A stretch of DNA of 64,000 nucleotides from positions 31,943,177-32,007,176 of the forward strand of contig OX155960.1 in assembly GCA_944548615.1 (NCBI GenBank). Reading direction: 5' to 3'. Shown here one piece after another: positions 35,809 through 47,129 of this stretch. The notes beneath the pieces were generated by a model that was not told the origin of the DNA, made no database searches, and saw nothing but the letters and a program-made list of their open reading frames with translations. Source of the DNA: Micropterix aruncella. Its lineage: Eukaryota > Arthropoda > Insecta > Lepidoptera > Micropterigidae. Each line of letters begins with the position of its first letter. The stretch's first letter is position 1. The position numbers were made by a program, and so were the translations under genes.

Positions 35809-37600
35809 TTAGACATAATATGTGTATGGTGCAGCTACAAATGGTGACGACACAATCGGTGATGCAGCAGCCACATAGGGAGCAGCAACATATGGTGCAG
35901 CCACATATGCGGCGTTGTGGTTTCTTACGAAGTACTGGGAGCTGGTGGCTGTGACCACAGGAGAGGTATAGGCCACTGGGGCGCCAACAAATGTTGGTTT
36001 AGCGAAAGTCATTGCCAAAATGGCGCAGAGGATAGTCAACTACAAATTAAAAAAAATAACACATTAAAATCATTATATAGTTCACGACTTCAAAAAATCA
36101 TCATGAATACACAAACATATCTTGAGAGAAGGTTAATAAAATAGAGATTTGCAAGATGTTCCATACCTACTTTAAATCACTATGCAAAGTCTAGTCGAGG
36201 AATTTATTTTGCACTAGTTCAAAGCAACGATCATCGATGTACGGCATAATCATGTCATCATGGAATCATCACCGTGGCATCATAATCAGCTCATCATGTG
36301 AATACGGTATCATCGATTGGGTCAAACTTCTCTCAATGATCTAGCTAGGTACTACCTCTAATTAAATCCCAAAAGGAAACTTTAAGGGCAACCCATAAGA
36401 AACCCTTTTGTTACACTTGTTTTTTTTTCAAGAGTTCAAAGCCTTAGATATTCTCTGATTATATTCCATAATACCTAGTCCTGTTGTATTAGAATTTCAA
36501 GCACGATCCCCAATGTTTTTCACGTTTTAAAACTTAAGCACTGGGTACCGAAGACACGTACAATGTCAAGAGTGTAATTAAGCCTACCTTAGTACGGGAA
36601 AGCATTAGCAACAAAAGTTTGGTCAATAATAATTGGGTCATTTATAGTTTGTCGATAGAATAGTAATTAATAATATAAAATTTTAATAAATATATAATCA
36701 TATCACTTTTCAACATTTTAGATGTGGGGTTTATCAAAGTTGGAGAATTATTTCTTTGATTTGAAGACTTTTTGGATTTCATAAATTCGACATAAATGAA
36801 TTTAACGCTTTAAGTTCGTAGCACCTTCACATTCGGCGATAATGCAACCGCCGCCGTTGTCCAGTCTACCCTGGACAACGGTGGTTTTACAACGCCTCGC
36901 CGTAACGCCGGGTGCTACAAAATTCACGCGATAAAATGGTTTTAATCCTATTTATAATGTCAAACAACCGCGATAGTCTTATTTTTGGCTCGTTTAGGGG
37001 CAATAATGAATTAAAAAAATGACATTTGTATTTGCTTTTATATGCGTTTTTCAGGTGCAACAATGAAGTTTCAAAATTCGTCATTTGTATTTTCTTCTAT
37101 AGGAGAAATATTTCACTTATTTCTAGAGTAAAATTCTAGGAACACAATCAATACTTGAACCAAAAATAATATTGATGGTATGCGAAATTGAGCAGTTAGA
37201 TCATTTAGACATCTAGTCTATATAGACATGGGCTATCATAGACATCAGGAAATTAGAATGTCAGTTTGAAAATATATTTGAAAAGTGATTGCAGACTCAA
37301 CACTGACAAAAAAAAAGGCATATTACACAGGAATACTCAATACAAAGGAATACTCAATATAAACATATAAGTTAATTTACAAGGGCAGGACCAAGGCAAA
37401 TAATTTACGATACCATGCATGTATTTTACACCTTAACCCTTCGGAAGACTGTAGAAGATGGCACCTGATACAGAGTTATAATAAACAACCCATATTAAGA
37501 AGGATCTTACCTACGGTATTCGAAGTGTTAGCTGACATACTGGGATGTTTGATTGTTGTGCTTTAATAGAATGAGATAAGCTACTCACCAATTTGAACAT
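35809..37600 (-). CDS. Small Ala/Val/Tyr-rich cuticular-type protein
   Basis: Two exons on -: 37600-37589 (M F K L) with donor gtgagt, and 36039-35809 after tttgtag; intron 1549 bp. Product 80 aa: signal peptide MFKLLTILCAILAMTFA, then KPTFVGAPVAYTSPVVTATS, the motif SSQYFVRNHN shared with the gene at 23.3 kb, and AAPYVAAPYVAA repeats ending YTYYV. It is very likely a secreted cuticle protein of the low-complexity class. On - a TATA box lies at 37672-37666 and a TCAGTT initiator at 37650-37645. A Penelope-like fragment sits in the intron (36838-36995). Confidence 0.78.
36838..36995 (+). mobile_element. Penelope-like 3' end fragment in an intron
   Basis: tttataatgtcaaacaaccg with cgatagtctt (36950-36980), ttcacgcgataaa and the gccgccgttgtcc block match 42540-42650. 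Part of it folds: gttgtccag and ctggacaac around 36855-36880. Confidence 0.7.
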
Positions 37601-37644
37601 CTTGCTATGTTGTTTGATTGGGCTGACAATATAAACTGTACAAC

Positions 37645-37672
37645 AACTGAGGTCTGCTTGCCTCGTTTTATA
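37645..37672 (-). promoter_or_regulatory. Core promoter of the 35.8-kb gene
   Basis: TATAAAA (37672-37666) and an arthropod initiator TCAGTT (37650-37645) at the normal distance, 45 bp before the ATG. Confidence 0.7.
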
Positions 37673-37689
37673 GTAGCAATTGAAAGATT

Positions 37690-38040
37690 GACCTCAGATG
37701 TGGGAGGAATAATCTTAAGAAAAATTAAGCAATGTTACTGACGGCACAATTTTAACTGAGTGTCATCAATGTCATTATTATTGTACTCGTAAATAACGGT
37801 AAATATTCACATTACTAGCTATATTATTTAATACTTGGATCAATATTTTAAAAAAGGAATATTTTGTAACTAATATTTACGTACTGATAATGTTGAATTG
37901 TGTAGCACATATAGAGAAACCTGTCAACGTTTGCCATTGCTAGAGAATGACACTCACTGGGAATACACCCTCCGAGATGCTGTGATTTCGTTAAATGATC
38001 ATCAAATACGAACATTGTTTTCGATAATTATCTCAACATG
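37690..38040. other. No gene recognised
   Basis: AT-rich upstream flank of the cuticular-type gene. Confidence 0.4.
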
Positions 38041-38318
38041 CTTTCCATCGAAACCGACTGATTAGTGGACCAAATACAAAAATGATATACCTATCTGATG
38101 CTATTTTGCATCAGATGCGTACCAGAATATCAAATCCAGATTTGCAACTGAGCGAGGAAATTCACAACAAGGCATCGTCTGAGAGCCGGGAAGTCTTGGG
38201 GCGACATAAACGATTTTTAAATTTATTTTCATATTCCAATAACTTTGACAACTTCACAAAACGATCGCAAACAAATTTATCGAAATTTGGAAAGGACAAA
38301 GTCTGTCGGGTCAACTAG
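38041..38318 (+). mobile_element. Helitron 3' end
   Basis: Ends gtctgtcgggtcaaCTAG before T at 38318, the usual Helitron 3' end. The frame 38082-38318 (NPDLQLSEEIHNKA) vaguely resembles the part of Helitron proteins reading 'seeiyNeALi.ied'. The 5' limit is unknown. Confidence 0.5.
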
Positions 38319-38493
38319 TGTGATACATAAATTACTGTATAAACTGTTTTTGTCTATAACACATGCTTGTATACTTGCAAAATATTTTATTTTCTTGTTT
38401 TAATAGTTGGTATTTAAATATATGTACTATATACAATCATATCTACGGTTAACTTTAATAAGAATTCTCTAACAATATTTAATTGCTTTAGTC

Positions 38494-39164
38494 CAGTGAT
38501 CGAAATCGACCCCCAGGGGTCGATTTCGATTCTCAGGAAAAAAAAACAGGGTACACGAGATGTAAATAGGGGTCCACGTTAGTGGACCCCTATTTACATC
38601 TCGCAGGCAGGTCACCATAAGTATTCAGGCAACCCGTTAATGTCGTATCACTTCTTAAACAGATTTTGTATACATAGTATAGTATTTTAAAATTATAATA
38701 ATAGCAATAAACAAACGCGCGTCACAAGTATCACGGAATGAAATCAACACTCAACTCAAATTGCATCACTAGTCGATTGAAGAGGCCAGCGCACATGACT
38801 AACGAGGGGAGGTTCGAATGAGATATGTGAAAAAATTGCGCTTCAATAGGTATCCGTGCGAGCGAGTAGGATAAACGCGCCACATGAATGAGCAAGCGAG
38901 ATAGTGCTACATGTGCATTTATGTGCGGCTTTCTCCAAATGCTTTGTACTTCAAGGTCGTGGACGTTTAGAAATGAACGAATAAAAATCGTACATATTTT
39001 TCATTTTTTACAATTGTCCACATTACCAAAAACCCTATGTAGGCGATCAGTGCTGTTCCAGGTGTTAAAAAACTTTTAATGTTAGTAAGTTAAGGAAAAT
39101 TCAGGTAGGGGGTCTACGGAAAACAGCAAGGGGTCTACGGGTCAAGAAAGTATGGGTACCTCTG
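38494..39164. mobile_element. hAT-type MITE with 8-bp target duplication
   Basis: Flanked by ctttagtc at 38486-38493 and 39165-39172. It begins CAGTGATCG and ends TACCTCTG, so both ends fit the hAT CAG...CTG pattern. Near the left end are two perfect hairpins (38499-38530 and 38556-38603). The interior has no transposase. Confidence 0.75.
38499..38603. repeat. Two adjacent perfect hairpins
   Basis: A 15-bp stem with a 2-base loop (38499-38513 / 38516-38530) and a 22-bp stem with a 4-base loop (38556-38577 / 38582-38603). Confidence 0.85.
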
Positions 39165-39673
39165 CTTTAGTCGAGCAGAGCAATATACCTACGAATCAAA
39201 ATTATAATTAAAATTTAACATCGAAACTCCAACATAATTACATAAGTTTTCGTGTAATGAAGATAATCTTTCAAAGCGCTATTTCCTCTGGGATCTGAAG
39301 GAAGTCAAGTATGTAAATTATTACACAAACAGGAGATTACATTAAACCGCCCTGCATCACAAGTAAACCACATTAAATAAGCCATCCAATTACACGTAGA
39401 TACTCAAAAGCACTGATCCATGATCCAATTATTTTATGCAATTCGACTCCTGGCCCATCGTGTTAATGACTATATTAATTAACTAATGGTATTACTATCG
39501 TCTAATGATTCATCATTAGTCGCAACGTTATAACTATTATACATACGGTATTAATATGCACTCAGGTTTGATGTGAGTATTATTCTATCCTTAAATAGAT
39601 TTCTCAATATTGTTTTGTTTCTAAGCACTTTTATTTGTTTTTTTAGATCTTAGTAGGTGCTTTCTTGGAGTCC

Positions 39674-39803
39674 GGTTCACTCAGTCTAAAGATCAGTCGC
39701 TCTAAAATGGCATTTTAGAGCCACTGACCCGAAAAACACGATAATATCTTGTGGGGTGCAGAACGTATACATTAGAGCGACTAATCTTTAGACCGAGTGA
39801 CCC
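39674..39803. mobile_element. Foldback element, 32-bp inverted arms
   Basis: ggttcactcagtctaaagat and onward (39674-39705) pairs with 39772-39803 with three mismatches. The phrase cagtggctctaaa just downstream also occurs at 6369, which suggests a dispersed family. Confidence 0.65.
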
Positions 39804-39906
39804 GCCATCAAAAAACATGAAATCAGCTCTAAAATGCAAATCGGGGCAGTGGCTCTAAAAAATCACAACTGTGAAATAGCGCCTGCTACTTTTCGCGTTT
39901 AAATTA

Positions 39907-40250
39907 TCTATATATAAAACAAAGTCGGGTTTGTTCGAACACTTATAACTTGAGAACGGCTGGACCGATTTTCATGTTTTTTTATTTGTAGTATTTCTCT
40001 CCGTCCCGAATAGCAGAATAACAATTAAAAACAAAAATTGGAAAATTGACGAAAAATTAAAATAAAAGAAAAAACATTTTCCCATACAAAATGTAAATCC
40101 GTGTTTTTCTCATGGTCAGTTGTACGTGACTTGTTCACGTGTCGGCAAATCATCCGCTTTATTTGTTCTTGCGCCTGATAAGAAAACAAAAAATATCATA
40201 TCACATGGTGATTCAATGAATAGAATTAAACCGAGTGCATCCCATGCTAA
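39907..40250 (+). mobile_element. Helitron 5' end fragment
   Basis: tctatatataaaacaaagtc, then gagaacggctggaccgattt, is a typical Helitron 5' end. No 3' end found. Confidence 0.65.
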
Positions 40251-40259
40251 TTCTTGCTG

Positions 40260-41490
40260 AAACGCGATTGATATACTTAATTTTTGTACTTTTATATTTC
40301 TTTTGTGTTATTATCTTAATAAAGTAGTAAACTTAATATTTATGATTTTATGATTTTATTTATAATTATGATTTTTTCCTACAAACTTAGTCGCGCGCAG
40401 TGAAGAGACTTAGTCGAGACCCCTATAACCTCCCCTGCCCGATGACGTAAACACACTTAGCAACGGATGATGATCTATTTTTAGAATATAGGCGCCACTT
40501 CGCGCCGCAATCCTTGGACCACGAGGTATATTAAATTATTTTAGTTTAATATGGCTGGCTAAAGTTTTCCCTGTATCACCTCCTTAAGATTGGAATTTCA
40601 ACAAATTCCGTTTTATTGCTTACTTACGATATTAGGGCAAAATATGCCCAAAATTTCTATTCCCTCTCTCGTTGTTGATTGTTCATTTGAGTCAATATTG
40701 AATTGGAAAAATAATGTTAAAATGGAATAGAGATGTTGAAATGGAATTTAAAAAATCGTGTAACTTGCCATGGTGATTGGGTATCTGACTGAATAATAAA
40801 CAACAGATTTGACAGATGCAGCCAAAACAACATAGCCGCCACAGACTGTCAACATCGACCCGCCCTTATTGGATATTGGATCGACCCATACTTATTGGAA
40901 AACCCTATATATGTTGAAAGGCTTTTTCTCTGGATTGATAGATGTGCCTCTCTGTCAGTCAGTAAACGAATCAATGAGGACTTTGAGTGTTACATATCTT
41001 GAAGATTTTCTCAAATATTGAGAGAGAAATATTTAACTTATTGAAGGAAATTATATAGACGTAAGCGTCTAATTCCGTTAAGTAAGTAAGTCTGAAGCGG
41101 TATCAAAGTTATCCGCTACCCGTATTACGAGAACACCCACTCTACAGTACATAAACTGAATTGGGACAGTCTGGGGCTAAATATAGAACAGTTATTATTA
41201 ATCAACCTACATAGAAAATAAATCACCGACTCCTTAATATTACACGTACTAATATATAATGAATATAATGAAAAAATTATATTATGAAATATATTCAGTT
41301 GCCGTCTATTTTTGGGACCAGGATATATCAAATTATAGGTACAGAATTAGTTTCCATTGGTGAGCAACAGACAAGTATTTAATTCTATACCTAAAACTAC
41401 ACTAATAAATCATAAAGAAAAAATGAACTCATCAAAAAATATTGTACTAAACTGTTTTGGTTATATAAGACTATTCTAAATATAAAAATG
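40260..41490. other. No gene recognised
   Basis: AT-rich; one GC-richer patch at 40390-40520 without coding signal. Confidence 0.45.
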
Positions 41491-41491
41491 A

Positions 41492-42611
41492 GATAGAAAA
41501 CGAATTTACCGCGTGAAATTTGTAGGACCCGACGTTTCGGTGACGTTGCAGCCGCCGTTGTCTAGGGTAAACTGAAGAGCTGTCAGTCCGTTGTTTTGCG
41601 GGTAGGCCGCAAACCGCTGCCGCCACTGCGTAGGTTATAACGGTGGTGGGGGGCCGGGCTCGGAGCGCGGGAATACGGACAGATATTTGCATGCAAGCTC
41701 ACACCATCATCCCTACCATCTACGTTCAGTGCAAACGTCGCTCGTGAATCGAGCACGCGATCTATGCGACACTGAGCATTTTCCGAAGGAGATGGAACAT
41801 GTCAATGATGTCCTTAGGAAAAATGGATACGGAAAATATCACGAGACACGCACACGATCTAATACGGACGAAACTCAAAAACCGAGCAGATCAAGAGCAT
41901 TCTTACCATACGTCAAGGGCGTGACAGATCGAATAAGTAAGATGCTAAACAGATTCGATATAAAAACGATCTTCAAACCGACCCAAAATATAGCTCGATT
42001 TTTGAGGCCTGTAAAGGATGTAATACCACTGCAAACCCCGGGTGTGTATAAAGTCGAATGCAGCTGCGGTCTAGCCTACGTTGGACAAACGAAACGGCCC
42101 ATAGCCACGCGACTGACAGAACACATCAAAGCTGTTAAAAACGTTCAGCGAGAAAAATCGGCGATCTGCGAACATATATTGGATAGCGGAAGTAACCACT
42201 GGATGCAGTATCAAAATCCCATTGTTCTATCCAAGGAACAATTCTACTTTCCTCGCATGATCCGGGAAGCCATTGAAATAAGAAGAACTCCGAACTTCAA
42301 TAGAGATGACGGCTACAAACTCTCTTCTACGTGGAACCCTCTTCTTAAAATGTTCCCGCCGCCGAACGCCGAACGCAAAGACGTAAAACAGGATACAGTG
42401 AGTGTTGTGTGCAAAACGGATTTTAAAAATTCCCGCGCTCCGAGCCCGGCCCCCCACCACCGTTATAACCTACGCAGTGGCGGCAGCGGTTTGCGGCCTA
42501 CCCGCAAAACAACGGACTGACAGCTCTTCAGTTTACCCTAGACAACGGCGGCTGCAACGTCACCGAAACGTCGGGTCCTACAAATTTCACGCGGTAAATT
42601 CGTTTTCTATC
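41492..42611 (+). mobile_element. Penelope-like element copy with 182-bp inverted arms
   Basis: The 3' sequence 42430-42611 is present in reverse complement at 41492-41673, both exactly 182 bp and apparently nearly identical. Between them is the C-terminal part of a Penelope-like polyprotein. Partial copies with an inverted terminal segment at the 5' end are a known habit of Penelope-like retroelements. The reverse transcriptase is missing. Confidence 0.82.
41674..42520 (+). CDS. Penelope-like GIY-YIG endonuclease fragment
   Basis: The frame is open from the left inverted arm, with no genuine start (the first in-frame candidate, at 41687, is TTG), to TAA at 42518-42520. It begins TDRYLHASSHHHP, the junction between the reverse transcriptase thumb and linker in Penelope-like proteins. 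The linker follows (HVNDVLRKNGY, FLPYVKGVTDRISKMLNRF). The GIY-YIG nuclease domain is GVYKVECSCGLAYVGQTKRP with the following RLTEH, keeping GVY, YVG, the Arg and the His, and later EAIEIRR. The last 30 residues are encoded by the right arm. The absence of stops suggests a recent insertion. It cannot be functional alone because the reverse transcriptase is lacking. Confidence 0.88.
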
Positions 42612-42849
42612 CTATTTATAATGTCAAACAACCGCGATAGTCTTCGATTTCATATTATAAAAATGAGTCGAAAAACACATTTTTTTTTGTATTTGGCCTT
42701 CGTTATTGAAAAAAATATTAAAATTCTAAGCGTCAACATATATTTTGAAATTTTCTCAACCATAAATAATAATTAAATAATAAATTTAGTGAATATAGCG
42801 CAATTCTGCGGTTAAGTAACCCGACCAGGTTGCCACAAGCCTAGTAAAT

Positions 42850-43078
42850 GGAAATATTTTCCTAAAAGCGTGGAACTCGCCAAGACGTGTGGCCGACGTG
42901 GCGGGTATCGGGCTAAATACCTCCAATCATGATAGCGTGGGCAGACCACCGGCCCGATGGTCCGATGACATCAAGGAGACAGCTGGACCTGTCTGGATGA
43001 GGGAAACGGACAACCGATCCGGATGGAGAGTGATTGGAGAGGCGTATGCCCAACGGTGGGCGAATGCGCGCTGATGAT
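42850..43078 (+). pseudogene. RTE-type LINE C-terminal end
   Basis: The frame to the TGA near 43073 reads RPPARWSDDIKETAGPVWMR and ends EAYAQRWANAR, the well-known last residues of RTE-clade reverse transcriptase ORFs. A (gatgaagaa)-like tail follows at 43073-43094. Strongly 5'-truncated. Confidence 0.8.
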
Positions 43079-43121
43079 GAAGAAGAAGAAGAATTGAAAA
43101 AAAACTAAATATCCGAACGAA

Positions 43122-44680
43122 CAGATGCTTTTCCTCAGTAACAAACTCCTAACCGAAATAAAAACTTTTAGAACATTTTACTCAGTTTTTTTGTGAAAGA
43201 TGCTCTGTAGAAAAAACGTTGTAATATCATTAAAAAAAAACACTTTTTTTGTTTAATTTTTGTTTTAGTTACATATATAGAAAATTACCAAATTGTTGGG
43301 TGCTCATTATTAAATACTTAACCCTGTATTTGTATGAACTATGTTTGTGACTCTCTCAATCTCAAAAAAATAAATCTTCAAAACTATGATTTCTTAGGTA
43401 ACATTGATATATTCAAAAAAAAAAATAACACATTGGCCCTTTTTATATTTCCGTTTGGTACCTAATTCAGGGTCTAAAAGCGCATTAAAAAGTGAGTCAA
43501 ATCATCTATATTTTGTTAATTCGGCCTTCGTTATTGAGAAAAAATACTGAATATCAGGAATCTTATATAACAAATGCTTTTCCTCGGTAACGATGTCCTA
43601 AAAGAATAATAAACTTTTAGAACATTTTGACTCAGTTTTTTGTGAAGTCAGTTTATCTGTAAAAAAAAATTACATAATATAGTTAAAAAATTTAAAAATA
43701 CTTATTTTCTATTTCTCTGTGTTAATTACATATAATCATAATCATAATCATAAGTTTTTTATTCAAAATAGTACGAAATCGTAACTTTTTGACGTCAATA
43801 ATGCATACAAACATACATAAATGATATAAAAATTTAATTATTGTGACATTATAACAAATTATTGTGACATATAACGTGATATAAATCATCGAGGTAACCA
43901 TTTTATTTCCAAGGGTCTTTGTCGTTTAGATAATCATTTATTTTATAGTAGCCCTTTGAGTACAGCTTCTTCTTAATAAATGACTTAAATTATATCACAG
44001 ATAAATTTTGCATGTTTTCTGGGACTTTATTATAGAAGCGTATAGATTGCCCTTTGAATGATTTTGTGGTTTTGGAGAGTCGACTTTTATGGTCAGCAAG
44101 TTTATTTTTATTTCTAGTATTGACACCGTGACTATCAGTTTTTTAAAAACAGTTCTTTATTTTTATGCACGTACATTAAGTTTTCATAGATGTAATGAGA
44201 TGCAAGTGTCAAAATATTGATTTCTTTAAATTGTCCGCGTAACGACTGTCTAGCACCTAATTTATAAATAGCGCGGATGGCTCGTTTCTGTAGTATACAT
44301 ATTTTATCAGCGTCAGCAGCATGACCCCACAGCAAGATGCCATACGTCATCAAGCTGTGAAAATAGCTGAAGTAAACCAGCCTCGCGGTATCGACATTTG
44401 TTAAATTACGAATTTTTTTTACAGCATATGCCTCAGAACGTCGCCTGTCGGTAATACAAAACCTATTTGTTGGGTGCTCACTACTAAATACTAATCCTGT
44501 ATTTGTATGAAGTATGTGTGTGACTTTCTAAATCCTAAAAAACAATATGTTCCAAACTATAATTTCGTAGACCTACCTAACATTGATATATTCCATTAAA
44601 AATAAAACATTTTCCCGTATTCTGATTCTTTTTGGTGCCTAATTTGGGTCTAAAAGCGCGCTAAAACGGAGCATAATATA
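43122..44680. repeat. ~460-bp tandem duplication with LINE inside the second copy
   Basis: Unit A (43122-43580) and unit B share cagatgcttttcctcagtaa / caaatgcttttcctcggtaa (43122, 43571) and ttgttgggtgctca (43297 and 44467) followed by about 190 bp of similar DNA. In unit B the two halves are separated by the LINE at 43735-44456. Confidence 0.7.
43735..44456 (-). pseudogene. LINE reverse-transcriptase C-terminal fragment
   Basis: On -, from 44456: RRRSEAYAVKKIRNLTNV, YFSYFHSLMTYGILLWG, ILQKRAIRAIYKLGARQSLR, YENLMYVHKN, then after a frameshift NTRNKNKLADHKSRL and SIRFYNKVPENMQNL. This is the LINE C-terminus related to 57.8-58.4 kb. The 3' tail on - is a (gatta/tgatta) run at 43762-43735. One frameshift and one internal stop. 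Confidence 0.78.
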
Positions 44681-45070
44681 TTCAACTTCCGATATTCTCT
44701 TTGATGGGTCCTAAGTAGTAGGTACTTCTTTATATAGAAGTTTTCAGGTTTTAAAAATTAAGTTAAGCAAATTCAATTTAGCCACTTTTTCGCATTCCGT
44801 TTGTGCACTGTCGTGGCGGATATGGCTTTTGTCCGTCTAGTTTTACAGTTTTTGCGCTCAAATCGACCATCAATCGTGAAATGCGTTACTTCTTCCTACG
44901 GTTTACAGTTATTTTTAGTTTAAGATTTTCCTGAGCAATACCAGGGGATCGTCCATTGCAATATTTCTGTGTACCTGCTACAAAGGGGAAAAGGCTATGT
45001 TTGACGCTCAAGTGTATGTAAAACCGGCCCTCTCTTTCTAATGTACATTTTATATAAGTATGTGTCACCA
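44681..45070. other. No gene recognised
   Basis: AT-rich, nothing seen. Confidence 0.4.
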
Positions 45071-45085
45071 CTGTCTCTCTAGGTT

Positions 45086-45720
45086 TAGAGCTAATGGGCC
45101 TTGTTGGAGTTGGCCACGAAGACCCGTTCGTTCAGGGTCGGTCAAACTCACGGGACAACACCCATCCGACGGCCTCCACGCAGAAGTGAGAGCCAGGGTA
45201 GTACGCTGGCCTGCGGGCCAGTCTCACCTAGGAGCAACCTTCGGGCGCTCCTGGACAGCCAGTCGATTGTGCACTCCGACTAACAACCGGGGGAGCCTGA
45301 GAACAGCAATGTTTCCTATAAAGCGAGGGTGGTTGTTAACCTTATGGCAACTGCTCTTAAAACGACAATTCGGCCACCCGATCCCGGGTGATAAGCCGGG
45401 CAAAGGATGCCGTGGTCCGCGATAGATTCGGTTGACACTGTATCACCTCTTCAGAAGCAATGGTAGGAGGTATCCTGAAGGTTAATTCCAAATGGAGATA
45501 TCCTTTCAAACTGGTAGTCATGGGGCGAGGCTGCCTGCTGGGTACCTTTCCCAGTGCCTCGCCGTAAGGCGTTGGCCTCTGACGGGCAGGTGGCGTAGCT
45601 AGACTGTGGATTATTTTTCGTTCCAAGTCTTCTACGCTCACCTCACGGGAGACAGAACGATAAATTTCGTTAAAAGTTTCTGAGGTGACGGGTTCGCCAG
45701 TTGTAGTCGACAGCTCTAGT
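45086..45720 (+). mobile_element. GC-rich dispersed retroelement, copy 6 (mosaic)
   Basis: 635 bp between tgtctctctaggtt (45072-45085) and tgtctctctcggtt (45721-45734), one mismatch in 14. The 5' half is of the first type (gctaatgggcc, ggccacgaagacccg). The region after about 45465 (ggaggtatcctgaaggttaa, gcctcgccgtaaggcgttgg) is of the second type seen at 18.8 and 49.0 kb. Ends gtcgacagctctagt. Confidence 0.82.
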
Positions 45721-45734
45721 TGTCTCTCTCGGTT

Positions 45735-46030
45735 AAAACTACACTCCACTTGTTTCTATTTGTCAGTTATTTTTCAAAAGAAATTCGATGTTATTTTTTA
45801 TAAATTTAAAATTTAACACACATAAATGACATATTTTATTTTTATCCTCGACCGATCTGAATTGTATGATATCATTTTTATAGCGATCCATTAAGAGAAA
45901 AAATAAATCTATGCTCTATGAATCCAAAACAGTGTATATTTTAATATATAAGATTGCAACAATTGCAACCAATATGTGTACGTGACAATACCTCTTACGC
46001 AATTATCCTACCACGGAAGTGTATCAGTAT
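45735..46030. other. Spacer, no gene recognised
   Basis: AT-rich; precedes the promoter of the Pro-rich gene. Confidence 0.4.
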
Positions 46031-46037
46031 GTTAGCC

Positions 46038-46070
46038 ATATATAAATCCCTTTCCATTGTCAATCAGACA
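46038..46070 (+). promoter_or_regulatory. Core promoter of the Pro-rich gene
   Basis: TATATAAAT at 46039-46047 and an initiator-like atcagacat near 46063, about 60 bp before the ATG at 46125. A short upstream ATG frame (46070) would start very near the cap. Confidence 0.6.
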
Positions 46071-46124
46071 TGTACATTACAATAAGCGACTGTCAAAGGC
46101 AGACGTGCTACGGTTTGATATAGT

Positions 46125-47023
46125 ATGTTCCGAATTCAATTGGTATGTTATTATACTAAAGTTTATCCTTTGGAGTGATTTATTAAAGTAGTGATACTTT
46201 TAGGTGAATACAATATTACCTATCTCAAATATAAATAAACAATCCACTCCCCTTTTGATTCATTTTACTTTCTACTGATTTCATTATCTTTTTATTATTT
46301 ATTATATATTATCAACAATATGTAAGAAAAAAAATAGTTTATAGAGTTCTTAATATTTATTTATTTTATTAAACTAGCTTTCGAAGCTTACTTTGTCTAT
46401 ATTTAAATATATCTTTGTTATTCCATTATTTAATTAAAGATCAAGATCGGAGTGAAAACAGGATTTTGCAATAAAGTTTTTTTCGTTTTTTGGATAAATA
46501 CTATAATTCATGGATACATATATATTTGATTAATCATGATCTACTCATTTTGTGGTTTTGATATGTCATTTAGTGATTTAAACATATAAACTTCGCTTTT
46601 TAACTTTTTATCATTTGTTCTCATTTTCAGATAGTCACTGCAATATGCTCCATAACACCCAGCGCGTTAACCAGCTTAATATCAGGATCGCAATTCTTAC
46701 CCCTACCAGCTCCGGCACAATTTCTACCAAGATCCATTCATACAAGGGCATCAGCGATTTTACCACAACATTTACCATTTTGGAGAGCAGCTCCTTCAGT
46801 TTTAACCGTCTTTCCACCTTTACCAATTGTACCGCCTTTACCAGTGGTTATACCACCTGAAATACCACATTTTTTACCAGCGATTACCTATGCAAGGGCT
46901 GCACCGTGGGATGTTCCCCCGCATTCGAATCATATCAATATATTTAATAAATATTTCGGACCTTTCGTACCGCCAGCTTTTGTACCATCACCTGTTTGGA
47001 AATCCTTTCCTAGTTATTGGTAA
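46125..47023 (+). CDS. Pro-rich secreted protein (gene hidden by its intron)
   Basis: Exon 1 is 46125-46142 (M F R I Q L) with donor gtatgt; exon 2 is 46631-47023 after ctcattttcag; intron 488 bp. Product 136 aa. The joined N-terminus MFRIQLIVTAICSITPSALT is a signal peptide that neither exon has alone. The mature part is rich in Pro, with paired-Pro strings (FPPLPIVPPLPVVIPPEIPH) and aromatic residues, ending WKSFPSYW. No Cys after the signal. The plan (micro-exon ending after 4-6 codons, signal peptide split by the intron) matches the cuticular-type genes in the window, so I infer an extracellular structural protein. AATAAA at 47122-47127. The exon 2 frame has no ATG near its start. Confidence 0.7.
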
Positions 47024-47121
47024 ATTAATTGCATAATTTAGATTTATGTAAATATTAAAATTACTGAAATGTTTAGTGAGCTTTTTAATTTTTTTTTAAT
47101 TTTAGATTCAAACTAAATTGA

Positions 47122-47127
47122 AATAAA
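47122..47127 (+). terminator. Polyadenylation signal of the Pro-rich gene
   Basis: AATAAA 99 bp after the stop. Confidence 0.55.
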
Positions 47128-47129
47128 GA

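Noticed and set aside
36838..36995. Exon for the 35.8-kb gene in the middle of its long intron
   Set aside because: The sequence matches the Penelope-like 3' end at 42.5 kb and is better explained as a transposon fragment.
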